A stretch of 7,028 bases of DNA from Candidatus Heimdallarchaeota archaeon (GCA_030668165.1 DAOUUM010000155.1:1-7028); one strand, 5' to 3'; counted from the first letter of the stretch, positions 1 to 5,850 are shown. Notes: generated by a model not told the origin, from the letters alone. Made by a program: numbers and translations.

Positions 1-1
1 C

Positions 2-391
2 AGGGACCGATTACATGAGGAGGTTTACACGATTTTTAATTCAATTCAAAAGGGCAATATTTCCAATATGGAATTCTACATTGCTGATAGTGCACTTCTT
101 GAGTATACATTACTCTTAAGGTCAAAGCAACTGGGGGAGATCGAAATACTAGAAACTATGCTTGAATGGGAAAATTTTCCAAATTTTAGGACCATCCCAC
201 TTGATTCAAGATCAATTATCCGCTCTGCCAGTCTTAGGGACCAATATACAATCTCATTCTTTGATTCATTACATGCTGCGACAGGAATGACTAATAATCT
301 TACAATTGTGGGGTCAAATACTGCATATGAACAGATCTATAACCTTAGGTATATCGATTTCAAGAGTTTTTTTAATCAATATATTGAATGA
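2..391 (+). CDS. PIN-domain protein, 3' part (5' end beyond left edge)
   Basis: This is the C-terminal 129 residues of a probable PIN-domain ribonuclease, the fold used by VapC-type toxins to cleave RNA with metal-binding acidic residues. The reading frame is open to the left edge, so the ATG at 68 is an internal methionine: the codons before it read on naturally (HEEVYTIFNSI). Visible PIN landmarks are the helix segment ADSALLEY with its acidic E (visible residue 34), the FFDSLHAATG segment with the central Asp (visible residue 88), and the following strand TIVGSNTAYEQI. The last segment has Asn where many PIN proteins have a fourth Asp. The first catalytic Asp would be outside the window. 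The gene converges on the small gene at 427-666, so the two are not one operon; any cognate antitoxin gene should lie to the left. The family is called from motif order. Whether it is a toxin or a housekeeping PIN protein is open. Confidence 0.75.
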   Translation, partial: RDRLHEEVYTIFNSIQKGNISNMEFYIADSALLEYTLLLRSKQLGEIEILETMLEWENFPNFRTIPLDSRSIIRSASLRDQYTISFFDSLHAATGMTNNLTIVGSNTAYEQIYNLRYIDFKSFFNQYIE

Positions 392-426
392 TTATTAATT
401 AATCCTCCTCTTCACTAAAATAATCA

Positions 427-666
427 TCATCCATCCATATCCATTACTAATTGTTCATACTTTGCTAGGTTTTCCAATAAATTAGTCATTGATATGGCAT
501 CAACCTCAGCCTCAGCCAGTTCCCCATTTCGAGTCAGTTCAATCATCATCTCAGCTAATGAAGCGTCCCATTTTATTAGGATTTGATTGATCTCCTGACG
601 AATGTGTGATATTTTTGAATTGATTAGATCCTCTGCAATAACCCTATCAATGGAAACTGATGTCAC
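427..666 (-). CDS. small helical antitoxin-like protein
   Basis: The predicted protein has 79 residues and starts at a GTG. In-frame reading upstream of that GTG shows no ATG, GTG or TTG before a stop, so the start is well constrained. It is predominantly helical, with a helix around residues 10-35 (INSKISHIRQEINQILIKW), a motif NGELAEAEVDAI (47-58) and a closing helix LLENLAKYEQL. This 'regular helix, kW, GEL-acidic, D' layout reminds me of small archaeal proteins encoded next to PIN, HEPN or RelE toxins and assumed to be antitoxins. That is inference from pattern, not a database match. It has no visible toxin partner on its own strand: the upstream neighbour is the ARPP-1-like gene (108 bases away) and the PIN gene converges on it. 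A TATA-like element at 699-712 gives it its own promoter. Confidence 0.55.
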   Translation of the reverse strand: MTSVSIDRVIAEDLINSKISHIRQEINQILIKWDASLAEMMIELTRNGELAEAEVDAISMTNLLENLAKYEQLVMDMDG

Positions 667-698
667 ATTATAATATGGGTCATCTAGATATATATTGG

Positions 699-712
699 TT
701 ATAATTTAAAAA
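699..712 (-). promoter_or_regulatory. TATA-like promoter element for the 427-666 gene
   Basis: Read on the minus strand this is TTTTTAAATTATAA, a good archaeal TATA-box match. Transcription should start about 25 bases on, near 675-681, giving a leader of roughly 10-15 bases before the GTG at 666. No Shine-Dalgarno motif is visible. The placement supports independent transcription of the small gene. Confidence 0.45.
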
Positions 713-774
713 CTTCAAGGTGAGGAATAAGTGTAATTATTGCTAGAAGGACCGATAGATAGACAATTCCAAAC

Positions 775-2151
775 TTAGTCAAATTTAGATTTCCTTGTCC
801 GAATATACTTTTTCACATTGGTGATTACTTTGTATTTCATTTCATCAGTATCCAGTTTTTTGCTTTTGTGATTTCGAACTAACTGATTATTTATATTCAA
901 TCCTTCCAAAATGTAAGGCCTTACAACACTCCAATATTCAGGAATACCATATTCAACAATGCTAATTCTCCCCTCAAAATCAACTATACAAAAACCGATT
1001 TCATTTTGATCCATCTTCGCCATGGGTTTGTCTAGTCCATCAGTTTGGTAAGAAGTTAATCCTCGATAAATTCCATAAGAATTCTCCCCAAATTTACTAT
1101 CAATCCAATTCCATAGTTTGGATTGAATATTCTCAGAAGTATAGACTCCATCTCTGAATGCTGTTCTAGCTCCTTCAACTGATGTGATGGCTTTTATTCT
1201 TCCATTGTAATTTAGGTAGAAACTGCATTTTTCAATAATCTGAGGCCTAAGGTCATAGAGTTCATCAATAATGGAATGGATGGTTGCTCTTGAATATCTC
1301 TCTTTTGCCAAGTGCTTTAATAACTTAGAAATAAGGGCATATAGCCTTCTTAGCATATAATCCAAATCGATAATCTCTAAGAATGGCAGCATCTCTTTGT
1401 AAGTGGAAAATACATCCCTTAATACCGAATATTGTTCCTCAAGATGCTGGAGGGAGAGGTTTCCATTAATTGTGATTGATGGGATATCATCACTTGGATG
1501 CAATATGATATATGGTAGAGCCGCTATACCATTAGAAAACATTATTGTGAATGTCTCTGAATCAAGATCAGCACCAAACAAGATTTGAGGAATTGGGGAG
1601 AAGGTTTTATCCAGTACATCAAATTGTTCCTTAGTGAAATAATTTCCATTGTATTCATCACTATCAATCATACATTCAAGTCTGTGTAAAGTATTAATGT
1701 TTTCTAAATCCAATCTGTTTGACTTACCTTCCAAAAATGATAATCCACAATTACTAAAAACGGGTAAACATGTTATACCTTTTGCGAAGCTCCCCGTCAC
1801 ACCTGCATGAATGTTACCACACAACAGTTTGTCTATCATCACGTTAGTTTCAAATGGTTGAATCAAATAATCTTCCAGGCAAACTCTATCTTGTGTTCTT
1901 TCATCTGCTTCAATCACGGAATATTTGGGAATAATGATATAGTGATCTGAATTATTATCCACAATCATACTTGTGATGGATTCCATTTTGATATTAACTA
2001 ATCCCCGATCAATAGCCTCATTGATTAGTATTGAAGGGTTTGAGTTTTTTTCAAAGTTCTTGTCCACCAGGCTAAAAATAAAAAAGCTTGGCTTATTATT
2101 TTCATCCATTATGGTTTTCCGAGATTCGATGTCTAAGGTAATGTTTACCAT
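775..2151 (-). CDS. divergent ARPP-1-like protein with a large internal insertion
   Basis: The protein has 458 residues with no transmembrane segment or signal peptide evident. I do not recognise it as a named protein, but two separated blocks fit my memory of the ARPP-1 domain pattern. Block 1 (about 41-112) reads ILINEAIDRGLVNIKMES, then a beta strand YIIIP (71-75), ADERTQDRV (82-90) and a strand ending in C111. This parallels the ARPP-1 'eAlerGlv.v.E ... lLl.Ge...AkQNR ... ipVsCvE' run. Block 2 (about 329-420) reads ARTAF, QSKLWNWID (343-351), IGFCIVDFEGRIS (385-397) and a Trp-containing helix YWSVVRPYILEGL. This parallels 'dQ.evW..I ... vGvvvaingrvvg..lF..pe.f.k.WpkLl'. About 215 residues (113-328) separate the blocks, against a few tens in the usual domain. 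The inserted part is mostly helical after residue 232. A TATA box at 2169-2180 suggests a leaderless ATG start. The biochemical role is unknown. Confidence 0.6.
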   Translation of the reverse strand: MVNITLDIESRKTIMDENNKPSFFIFSLVDKNFEKNSNPSILINEAIDRGLVNIKMESITSMIVDNNSDHYIIIPKYSVIEADERTQDRVCLEDYLIQPFETNVMIDKLLCGNIHAGVTGSFAKGITCLPVFSNCGLSFLEGKSNRLDLENINTLHRLECMIDSDEYNGNYFTKEQFDVLDKTFSPIPQILFGADLDSETFTIMFSNGIAALPYIILHPSDDIPSITINGNLSLQHLEEQYSVLRDVFSTYKEMLPFLEIIDLDYMLRRLYALISKLLKHLAKERYSRATIHSIIDELYDLRPQIIEKCSFYLNYNGRIKAITSVEGARTAFRDGVYTSENIQSKLWNWIDSKFGENSYGIYRGLTSYQTDGLDKPMAKMDQNEIGFCIVDFEGRISIVEYGIPEYWSVVRPYILEGLNINNQLVRNHKSKKLDTDEMKYKVITNVKKYIRTRKSKFD

Positions 2152-2168
2152 AAATAATACTTAGTTTG

Positions 2169-2180
2169 AAATTATATGAA
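2169..2180 (-). promoter_or_regulatory. TATA box of the ARPP-1-like gene (leaderless)
   Basis: The minus-strand sequence TTCATATAATTT is centred about 23 bases before the ATG at 2151. The usual archaeal TATA-to-start-site distance puts transcription initiation at or within a few bases of the ATG, so the mRNA is probably leaderless. No ribosome-binding site is visible, which agrees. Confidence 0.5.
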
Positions 2181-2217
2181 GTCCTCTGAGGTTTCCACGA
2201 GCGGAAATCGGCAAAAG

Positions 2218-2227
2218 ATTAATATAC
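2218..2227 (+). promoter_or_regulatory. candidate TATA box for the winged-helix operon
   Basis: ATTAATATAC on the plus strand would place transcription start near 2248-2250. The transcript would then open with the hairpin at 2251-2288 and carry the GGAGG at 2307-2311 about 60 bases in. A competing element, TTTAAAT at 2324-2330, would instead start transcription near 2352 and favour the TTG at 2385. Sequence alone does not decide between them. Confidence 0.3.
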
Positions 2228-2250
2228 TACAGGTAGTTATTTTTTAACAG

Positions 2251-2288
2251 GAGTTCTTGAATTTTATTTAATCGAAATTCGAGCTCTT
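2251..2288 (+). repeat. imperfect hairpin in the leader of the winged-helix operon
   Basis: GAATTT (2259-2264) pairs exactly with AAATTC (2275-2280) around a 10-base loop. After that, T2258-G2281, T2257-A2282 and C2256-G2283 pair, two mismatches follow, and three more pairs (2251-2253 with 2286-2288) close it. It lies between the divergent ARPP-1-like and winged-helix genes, so it may be an operator or an RNA structure in the 5' leader. Confidence 0.35.
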
Positions 2289-2306
2289 AAGTAGTAATTA
2301 TGTTGT

Positions 2307-2311
2307 GGAGG
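2307..2311 (+). promoter_or_regulatory. Shine-Dalgarno GGAGG pointing to an AUU start at 2319
   Basis: A full GGAGG is followed by a 7-base spacer and then ATT at 2319-2321. That ATT is in frame with the winged-helix gene and opens a natural-looking N-terminus (SLNLNTSDKILLSLFLQ). No ATG, GTG or TTG occurs in this frame between the stop at 2295-2297 and the TTG at 2385. This site therefore bears on where the gene really starts. Confidence 0.4.
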
Positions 2312-2384
2312 CTGTCGCATTAGTTTAAATCTAAATACATCTGATAAAATTTTATTATCACTGTTTTTACAGTGCTCTAGTGTA

Positions 2385-2840
2385 TTGGAACCAGATGGTA
2401 ATGAACTTGTCATTGAAGCATCAGAAGGAAGAAGTGATATAACTACTCGTGAACTATACGACGATCTTAATTTTCTTTTCAAATCGAATAAATTTACCAC
2501 AATCTCTATCAAAATATCTGGTCTTCGTAAGGAAGGATATGTGGTAAGGGACAATCCCATTTCTGATCAGAATTTACATTATTGGAGATTAACAGAGAAG
2601 GGCCTCGAAAAAGTCCTGGAACCGTATAATGGAATATTAAAAAAATTTATGATGAAAATGATCGAAATTCACTCGGATGAAAAATCAAATAAGGATAAAT
2701 CTTCATCTGACGATGACTTGGAAATCATCACGAATAGAATTGAGACACAGAAAGTTAAATCTAATAGCAAACATCTCAAGAATGAAAAGGATAAATTACG
2801 GGAATTATTTCACAACAAACATAAATATGGAGGATTATAA
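2385..2840 (+). CDS. winged-helix-turn-helix DNA-binding protein
   Basis: Read from the TTG at 2385 the protein has 151 residues. Residues 17-76 form a winged helix: SDITTRELYDDLNFL, a recognition-type helix FTTISIKISGLRKEGYV, and a wing and final helix YWRLTEKGLEKVL. The remainder (about 94-151) is a charged, low-complexity tail rich in Lys, Asp and Ser. Most winged helices of this sort have a helix 1 of the form 'sDKiLLsLf'. Exactly that is encoded upstream in the same frame from 2340, so the annotated TTG probably cuts off helix 1. The likelier start is ATT at 2319, preceded by GGAGG, giving 173 residues. The stop at 2838-2840 lies 4 bases before the next gene's ATG, so the two form an operon. 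It probably acts as a transcription regulator, perhaps of its own divergent promoter region; the target is inferred only from position. Confidence 0.75.
   Translation: MEPDGNELVIEASEGRSDITTRELYDDLNFLFKSNKFTTISIKISGLRKEGYVVRDNPISDQNLHYWRLTEKGLEKVLEPYNGILKKFMMKMIEIHSDEKSNKDKSSSDDDLEIITNRIETQKVKSNSKHLKNEKDKLRELFHNKHKYGGL
2829..2833 (+). promoter_or_regulatory. ribosome-binding site GGAGG for the 2845 gene
   Basis: GGAGG sits inside the last codons of the winged-helix gene, 11 bases before the ATG at 2845. It favours that ATG over the in-frame ATGs at 2827 (overlapping the site itself) and further upstream at 2677, which would need a long overlap with the preceding gene. Confidence 0.55.
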
Positions 2841-2844
2841 TAAC

Positions 2845-3585
2845 ATGAAACTAATATTTATCCATAATAAAATAATCACAAAAGACAAATTATTTTCGCA
2901 GTACAAGAAATATAATGTGAAATTCATTAAAAAGATGTCTGAAATTTTCTTCGAAGAATTGTATGAGGCTCTAGTCAATAACTTTCGTCATTTTCAGAAG
3001 AAAATATCGAAACAAGATATGCGAAAGCTATTTTGGACAATCACTTCATTTTACAAATCCGATCGAGATGGTTCATTGGTTAGTCAGGAAAAAAATATCA
3101 AAATATATTTGGGATCTTTTACTCCAAATATTCCATTTTCCATAGCCCGAAAGACACTTGATCTCTATTATCAATATGTTGTAGACGGTGATTATTTTAA
3201 CCTCCAATTTGTGGAAACAAAAATTACAAATAATTTACAGTCTGCAGATGAATTGGCACCAGAGGAAACATCACAGTTAGAAAAGATTACTTCGTTAATC
3301 GATGACATCATCCGTAATCAGGATATGGTGAGTTCTGCATTATTAGAAAAAAGTAAATTGACTTTAGGACAAATTGACTTAATACCAGAAATGAAATCAT
3401 ATTACTCAATTTTAGATCAACTCCTAAACCCTGAAATGGGAGAAGAAAGATATTTTGTAGAAATAAATAATCAAAAAATTTATTTCGATAAATTAGGTAA
3501 ATTTACATCCCCAGATCGATTAAAGCAATATCGGGATCTAGATCGAGAATATAATCGACTCTCGAATTATTCTCATCCTGACTGA
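2845..3585 (+). CDS. hypothetical protein, second gene of winged-helix operon
   Basis: The 246-residue product is not a family I recognise. It has no membrane segment, signal peptide, cysteine pair, Walker motif or obvious nuclease signature. It begins with a short strand-like segment (MKLIFIHNK), then is largely helical: a Lys/Phe-rich helix pair around residues 15-60 (VKFIKKMSEIFFEELYEALV), an aromatic-rich stretch LFWTITSFYKSDRDG, a middle segment DLYYQYVVDGDYFNL, an acidic helix region around 135-160 and a charged C-terminus ending SHPD. The GGAGG at 2829-2833 and the 4-base gap to the preceding stop support translation from 2845 and co-transcription with the winged-helix gene. Such a pairing suggests that the regulator controls or partners this protein, but its activity cannot be told from sequence. 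An upstream in-frame ATG at 2677 would give a 302-residue form; that extra part lies on top of the winged-helix tail and looks like a shadow. Confidence 0.7.
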   Translation: MKLIFIHNKIITKDKLFSQYKKYNVKFIKKMSEIFFEELYEALVNNFRHFQKKISKQDMRKLFWTITSFYKSDRDGSLVSQEKNIKIYLGSFTPNIPFSIARKTLDLYYQYVVDGDYFNLQFVETKITNNLQSADELAPEETSQLEKITSLIDDIIRNQDMVSSALLEKSKLTLGQIDLIPEMKSYYSILDQLLNPEMGEERYFVEINNQKIYFDKLGKFTSPDRLKQYRDLDREYNRLSNYSHPD

Positions 3586-3640
3586 ATCTAAATTCACTTT
3601 ACATTATTATGGGATTTAATATTCATTACAAACTCGGTAA

Positions 3641-3651
3641 TTTTATTTTTT
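3641..3651 (+). terminator. T-rich terminator of the winged-helix operon
   Basis: TTTTATTTTTT lies about 55 bases after the stop of the 2845-3585 gene. Archaeal RNA polymerase commonly terminates at such U-rich tracts without needing a strong hairpin. The next gene is on the opposite strand, which fits termination here. Confidence 0.4.
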
Positions 3652-3752
3652 ATCCATGCGGAATTGCTGATTTTTGACCTGCAACTGGTACAGATCAGAT
3701 GGGAAATACTGGATATACAAATAATATATCTCAAACTATCGTGATCACAACT

Positions 3753-4241
3753 CTATTTACTAGAAAGTAGCAGGTCAATATTTGCAGTCTCCCTTTCCTC
3801 GGATGTATAGTCTCTGTTGGACCTACCTGTTGATCTGAAGTATTTGGCATCCACATTAGAACAGTTCAGGTATCTCATGATATTCCCTGTCTCTTCATAT
3901 TCCCTTCCCTTGGCCAGACTGTAATTCCTGATTCTATGGTGTGATCTGATATTATTATAAAAATCAATAATCCTGTTCAGATCAATCAGCGAATTATCTG
4001 TTATTGATCTGTAACGCAAGAAGGTACATGCTCTGCAGAGATTGGCATATCTGATTTTCTTGGAATCTGCGACATGGGTGTGCTTCAACAGGATATTACA
4101 TAGCTTCTGGTAAACACCTTTGCTATCCCTGAGTTGGATATGGAAGATACTGTTTCTCGATGCAGGTGAGCCTATGAATCTGATTGAATCCCTGTTTATA
4201 GGGAGTGTAATAATGTCTATAATACATCTAGGTTCCATCAT
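3753..4241 (-). CDS. hypothetical protein with CxxC motif, probably 5'-truncated or frameshifted
   Basis: The 162-residue reading frame is of unknown function. It is basic, with a CRAC motif (69-72), a helical segment LIDLNRIIDFYNNIRSHHRIRN (85-106) and a charged end. Base composition is clearly richer in G+C than the surrounding genes, with AGA/AGG, CTG and ATC codons, so it is of different origin or age. The annotated start is a pair of ATGs at 4236-4241 with no promoter or ribosome site at the right distance. The good TATA palindrome (4331-4344) instead predicts a start near 4311-4316. From there the same frame meets a TGA after 22 codons, while the neighbouring frame (4231-4317) encodes a natural-looking segment with a second CxxC. 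I therefore read this as the 3' part of a cysteine-pair, possibly zinc-binding, gene broken near its start. Translation from the internal ATG remains possible. Confidence 0.5.
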   Translation of the reverse strand: MMEPRCIIDIITLPINRDSIRFIGSPASRNSIFHIQLRDSKGVYQKLCNILLKHTHVADSKKIRYANLCRACTFLRYRSITDNSLIDLNRIIDFYNNIRSHHRIRNYSLAKGREYEETGNIMRYLNCSNVDAKYFRSTGRSNRDYTSEERETANIDLLLSSK

Positions 4242-4317
4242 TGACCATCAACTGCATATAGATTGCACAATCATCGCACAGAGTGATTGTTCCCTCGCCA
4301 AATATATGTTCATCATA
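4231..4317 (-). pseudogene. out-of-frame 5' fragment with CxxC, probably belonging to the 3753-4241 gene
   Basis: This 29-codon open stretch has no start codon. It contains EGTITLCDDCAIYMQ and runs to a TAG at 4228-4230. One base further on, the frame of the 162-residue gene continues (RCIIDIIT). Joining the two gives one protein with two CxxC pairs (LCDDC and NLCRAC), the layout of a zinc-binding protein. A second, compensating shift near the ATG pair at 4311-4316 would also be needed to link it to the promoter-proximal start. The fragment could be spurious, but its codon choice matches the downstream part. Confidence 0.35.
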
Positions 4318-4330
4318 ACACTATAGGTAA

Positions 4331-4344
4331 CTTAAATATTTAAG
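4331..4344 (-). promoter_or_regulatory. palindromic TATA element
   Basis: CTTAAATATTTAAG is a perfect 14-base palindrome and an archaeal TATA-like element. For minus-strand transcription the start would fall near 4312, right at two adjacent ATGs (4311-4316). This fits a leaderless gene whose frame is then interrupted. Being symmetrical, it could also bind a dimeric regulator. Confidence 0.4.
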
Positions 4345-4434
4345 ATACGACAGAGGGTTATTTAAAAGTGACAATCCATGCAACGATTGAAAACTGTAAA
4401 TTAATTACATTGAACAAAAATCATTGAGACCAGT

Positions 4435-5796
4435 TTATCTGTCAATCAGATTGATAAGACTTTTTAAATCTAATAAGTACTCATCTCCCTTCGGATCGTA
4501 TTCCTCAATTGATCTTGCGATTATTAAGTAATAAAATTTACCCTGAAATTGAGTTTTCTTTGTTTTATCCCTTAATGCTGAATAAATTCTTTTTATATCG
4601 ATTATTGATAGATCCTGCCACTTAATCTCCACAAATAAGATATTATCAGAATTTATTCCAATCAGATCAATCTCTGTGTCCTTGTACCACCATCTGTCAA
4701 TTTTAACGATGTCAAAAGAAAATTTGAGTTTATTGGTAAATATGGCTTCTTCAAGTAGTTGTTTTACAATTTTTTCAAAAATCGGACCAACATATCTTGG
4801 AAATTCTACTTTGACTTTTTGAATTATATCCGCACCCATGATAATTTGCTCCTTATATTTAGAAATAAACATATACCAAAAGACAAAATACTCATCCTTG
4901 AGAAAATATCTTCCATTTCTTGATTTCAGTGCATTTTCTGATACTGGAACTTTTTTCTCGATTATCTCTAATCTCTGTAAAGTGTTTAGATACGGGGTAA
5001 TATCACTTTTTATCTGCATTTTACTTTTAATCTCACCCACTTTTGTGCTCCCTGTGGCAATATGTTGAATAATTGCAGAGTAAGTTGAAATTTTTCGTAA
5101 TTCTTGTAAGAGAAATATTTTAACCTCCTCAAATAAAATATTACGGGGATTTAGAATATGTTGAATATTGTCCCAAAATTGTACTTTCGGATTAAATTGC
5201 AATAAGTAATAAGGTATCCCCCCAACTGATGCGTATACTCTTACCAGATCATCCAGGGAGTAATCGGGGAACATCTCTTGCAGATATCGAAATTTGAGGG
5301 GAAGCAATTTTATCTGTCCTGTACGTCTCCCATATAAAGGGCTTTTCGTACTCAGCACTTCATCTTCCATTATAGATATTGATGATCCCATCAAAATCAA
5401 CGTCATTGAAGTTTTGCTCAGATGTAAATCGATTATCCTCTGGAAAATACTCTTAATTGTTTTATTTGCACTAATTAAATATGGGAATTCATCTATTACC
5501 ACTACATTAACTTCAATATCAATGAGATGTTTGATAATTGCTTCCCAATCATCTTTGATATGCATTATTTTTTCATCTTTCGTCTGGTAAGATATGGTCT
5601 CCTTCAAGTGCGAGAATGTCGGTAACTCCTCTGTTTCAGTGGCTAAAAAATACACACTTCTCTCGTTACGTATTGACTCAAGAACCAGTCTGGATTTGCC
5701 TACTCGTCTCCTTCCATACAGAATGACAAATTCAAACTTATCCGATGTGTAACAAGAATTTAAGTAATCCAGTTCCTCTTTGCGATTAATGAACAC
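4435..5796 (-). CDS. archaeal ATPase (ATPase_2 domain) with C-terminal DUF234 nuclease-like domain
   Basis: The protein has 453 residues, the usual length for this large archaeal family of AAA-related/STAND-like ATPases. In order it has a Walker A GRRRVGKS (28-35), a Walker B VVVIDEF with D102-E103, a sensor-like LMGSS (135-139), YGRRTG (155-160), the family's GGIPYYL (192-198), and a winged-helix segment around 250-282 (TKVGEIKSK...LNTLQRLEIIEKK). A C-terminal DUF234 region (about 298-453) follows, with E341, D377 (EIDLIG) and E390-I-K392 (VEIKW), a PD-(D/E)XK nuclease-like set that appears complete. Family members are common in archaeal mobile and accessory regions; most are uncharacterised, and DNA-linked or stress roles are suspected. 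The start is a GTG, because a stop lies two codons upstream. The TATA box, embedded in a tandem palindrome at 5816-5845, predicts a leaderless mRNA beginning at that GTG. It is likely controlled through that palindrome. Confidence 0.9.
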   Translation of the reverse strand: MFINRKEELDYLNSCYTSDKFEFVILYGRRRVGKSRLVLESIRNERSVYFLATETEELPTFSHLKETISYQTKDEKIMHIKDDWEAIIKHLIDIEVNVVVIDEFPYLISANKTIKSIFQRIIDLHLSKTSMTLILMGSSISIMEDEVLSTKSPLYGRRTGQIKLLPLKFRYLQEMFPDYSLDDLVRVYASVGGIPYYLLQFNPKVQFWDNIQHILNPRNILFEEVKIFLLQELRKISTYSAIIQHIATGSTKVGEIKSKMQIKSDITPYLNTLQRLEIIEKKVPVSENALKSRNGRYFLKDEYFVFWYMFISKYKEQIIMGADIIQKVKVEFPRYVGPIFEKIVKQLLEEAIFTNKLKFSFDIVKIDRWWYKDTEIDLIGINSDNILFVEIKWQDLSIIDIKRIYSALRDKTKKTQFQGKFYYLIIARSIEEYDPKGDEYLLDLKSLINLIDR

Positions 5797-5809
5797 ATAC
5801 TAACATTTA

Positions 5810-5850
5810 ATTAACCTAATTTAAATTAGCCTAATCGCGATTAGGTTAAT
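5810..5850. promoter_or_regulatory. tandem palindromic operator overlapping the ATPase TATA box
   Basis: Two perfect palindromes abut: CTAATTTAAATTAG (5816-5829) and CCTAATCGCGATTAGG (5830-5845). Each has the form CTAAT-N4-ATTAG, with TTAA and CGCG as the spacers. In addition the outer 11 bases (5810-5820) are the exact inverse of 5840-5850. The first palindrome contains the TATA element of the ATPase gene, about 25 bases before its GTG. A dimeric regulator bound here would block that promoter. The TATA element is symmetrical, so it could also serve plus-strand transcription towards the 5897-6248 locus. The regulator is unknown: the ATPase's own winged helix (autoregulation) and the winged-helix protein at 2385-2840 are the local candidates. 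Confidence 0.65.

Noticed and set aside
1403..2164. Plus-strand reading frames at 1403-1588 and 1973-2164
   Set aside because: Both are antisense to the ARPP-1-like gene, which has consistent domain-like sequence throughout.
2192..2207. Small inverted repeat TTTCC/GGAAA with a 6-base loop upstream of the ARPP-1-like promoter
   Set aside because: Five-base arms are expected often by chance in a region of this size.
2307..2345. Sequence beginning GAGGCTGTCGCA, resembling ends of some DDE-type insertion sequences
   Set aside because: No inverted partner or transposase was found in the window, and the same bases are better explained as a ribosome site and coding sequence of the winged-helix gene.
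2264..2560. 98-codon minus-strand reading frame
   Set aside because: It runs antisense to the well-supported winged-helix gene and across its leader. The amino-acid sequence is Leu/Ser/Arg-rich and shows no domain.
3674..3778. 9-base inverted pair TTGACCTGC (3674-3682) and GCAGGTCAA (3770-3778)
   Set aside because: The arms are short and far apart, with no flanking target duplication. It may be chance or a trace duplication of the 3' end of the 3753-4241 gene, but it is not strong enough to list.
4120..4326. 68-codon plus-strand reading frame, hydrophobic
   Set aside because: It lies opposite the GC-richer minus-strand gene and its 5' fragment, whose codon use looks genuine. It has no promoter or ribosome site and its hydrophobicity is what an antisense frame would give.
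4380..4430. Two short motifs resembling the ATTGAAAC end of archaeal CRISPR repeats (CGATTGAAAAC and CATTGAAC)
   Set aside because: There are only two imperfect matches a few tens of bases apart, with no full-length repeat, no regular spacing and no cas gene.
4838..5590. Plus-strand reading frames at 4838-5068 and 5294-5590
   Set aside because: They are antisense shadows of the DUF234 ATPase, whose motifs are continuous across these positions.
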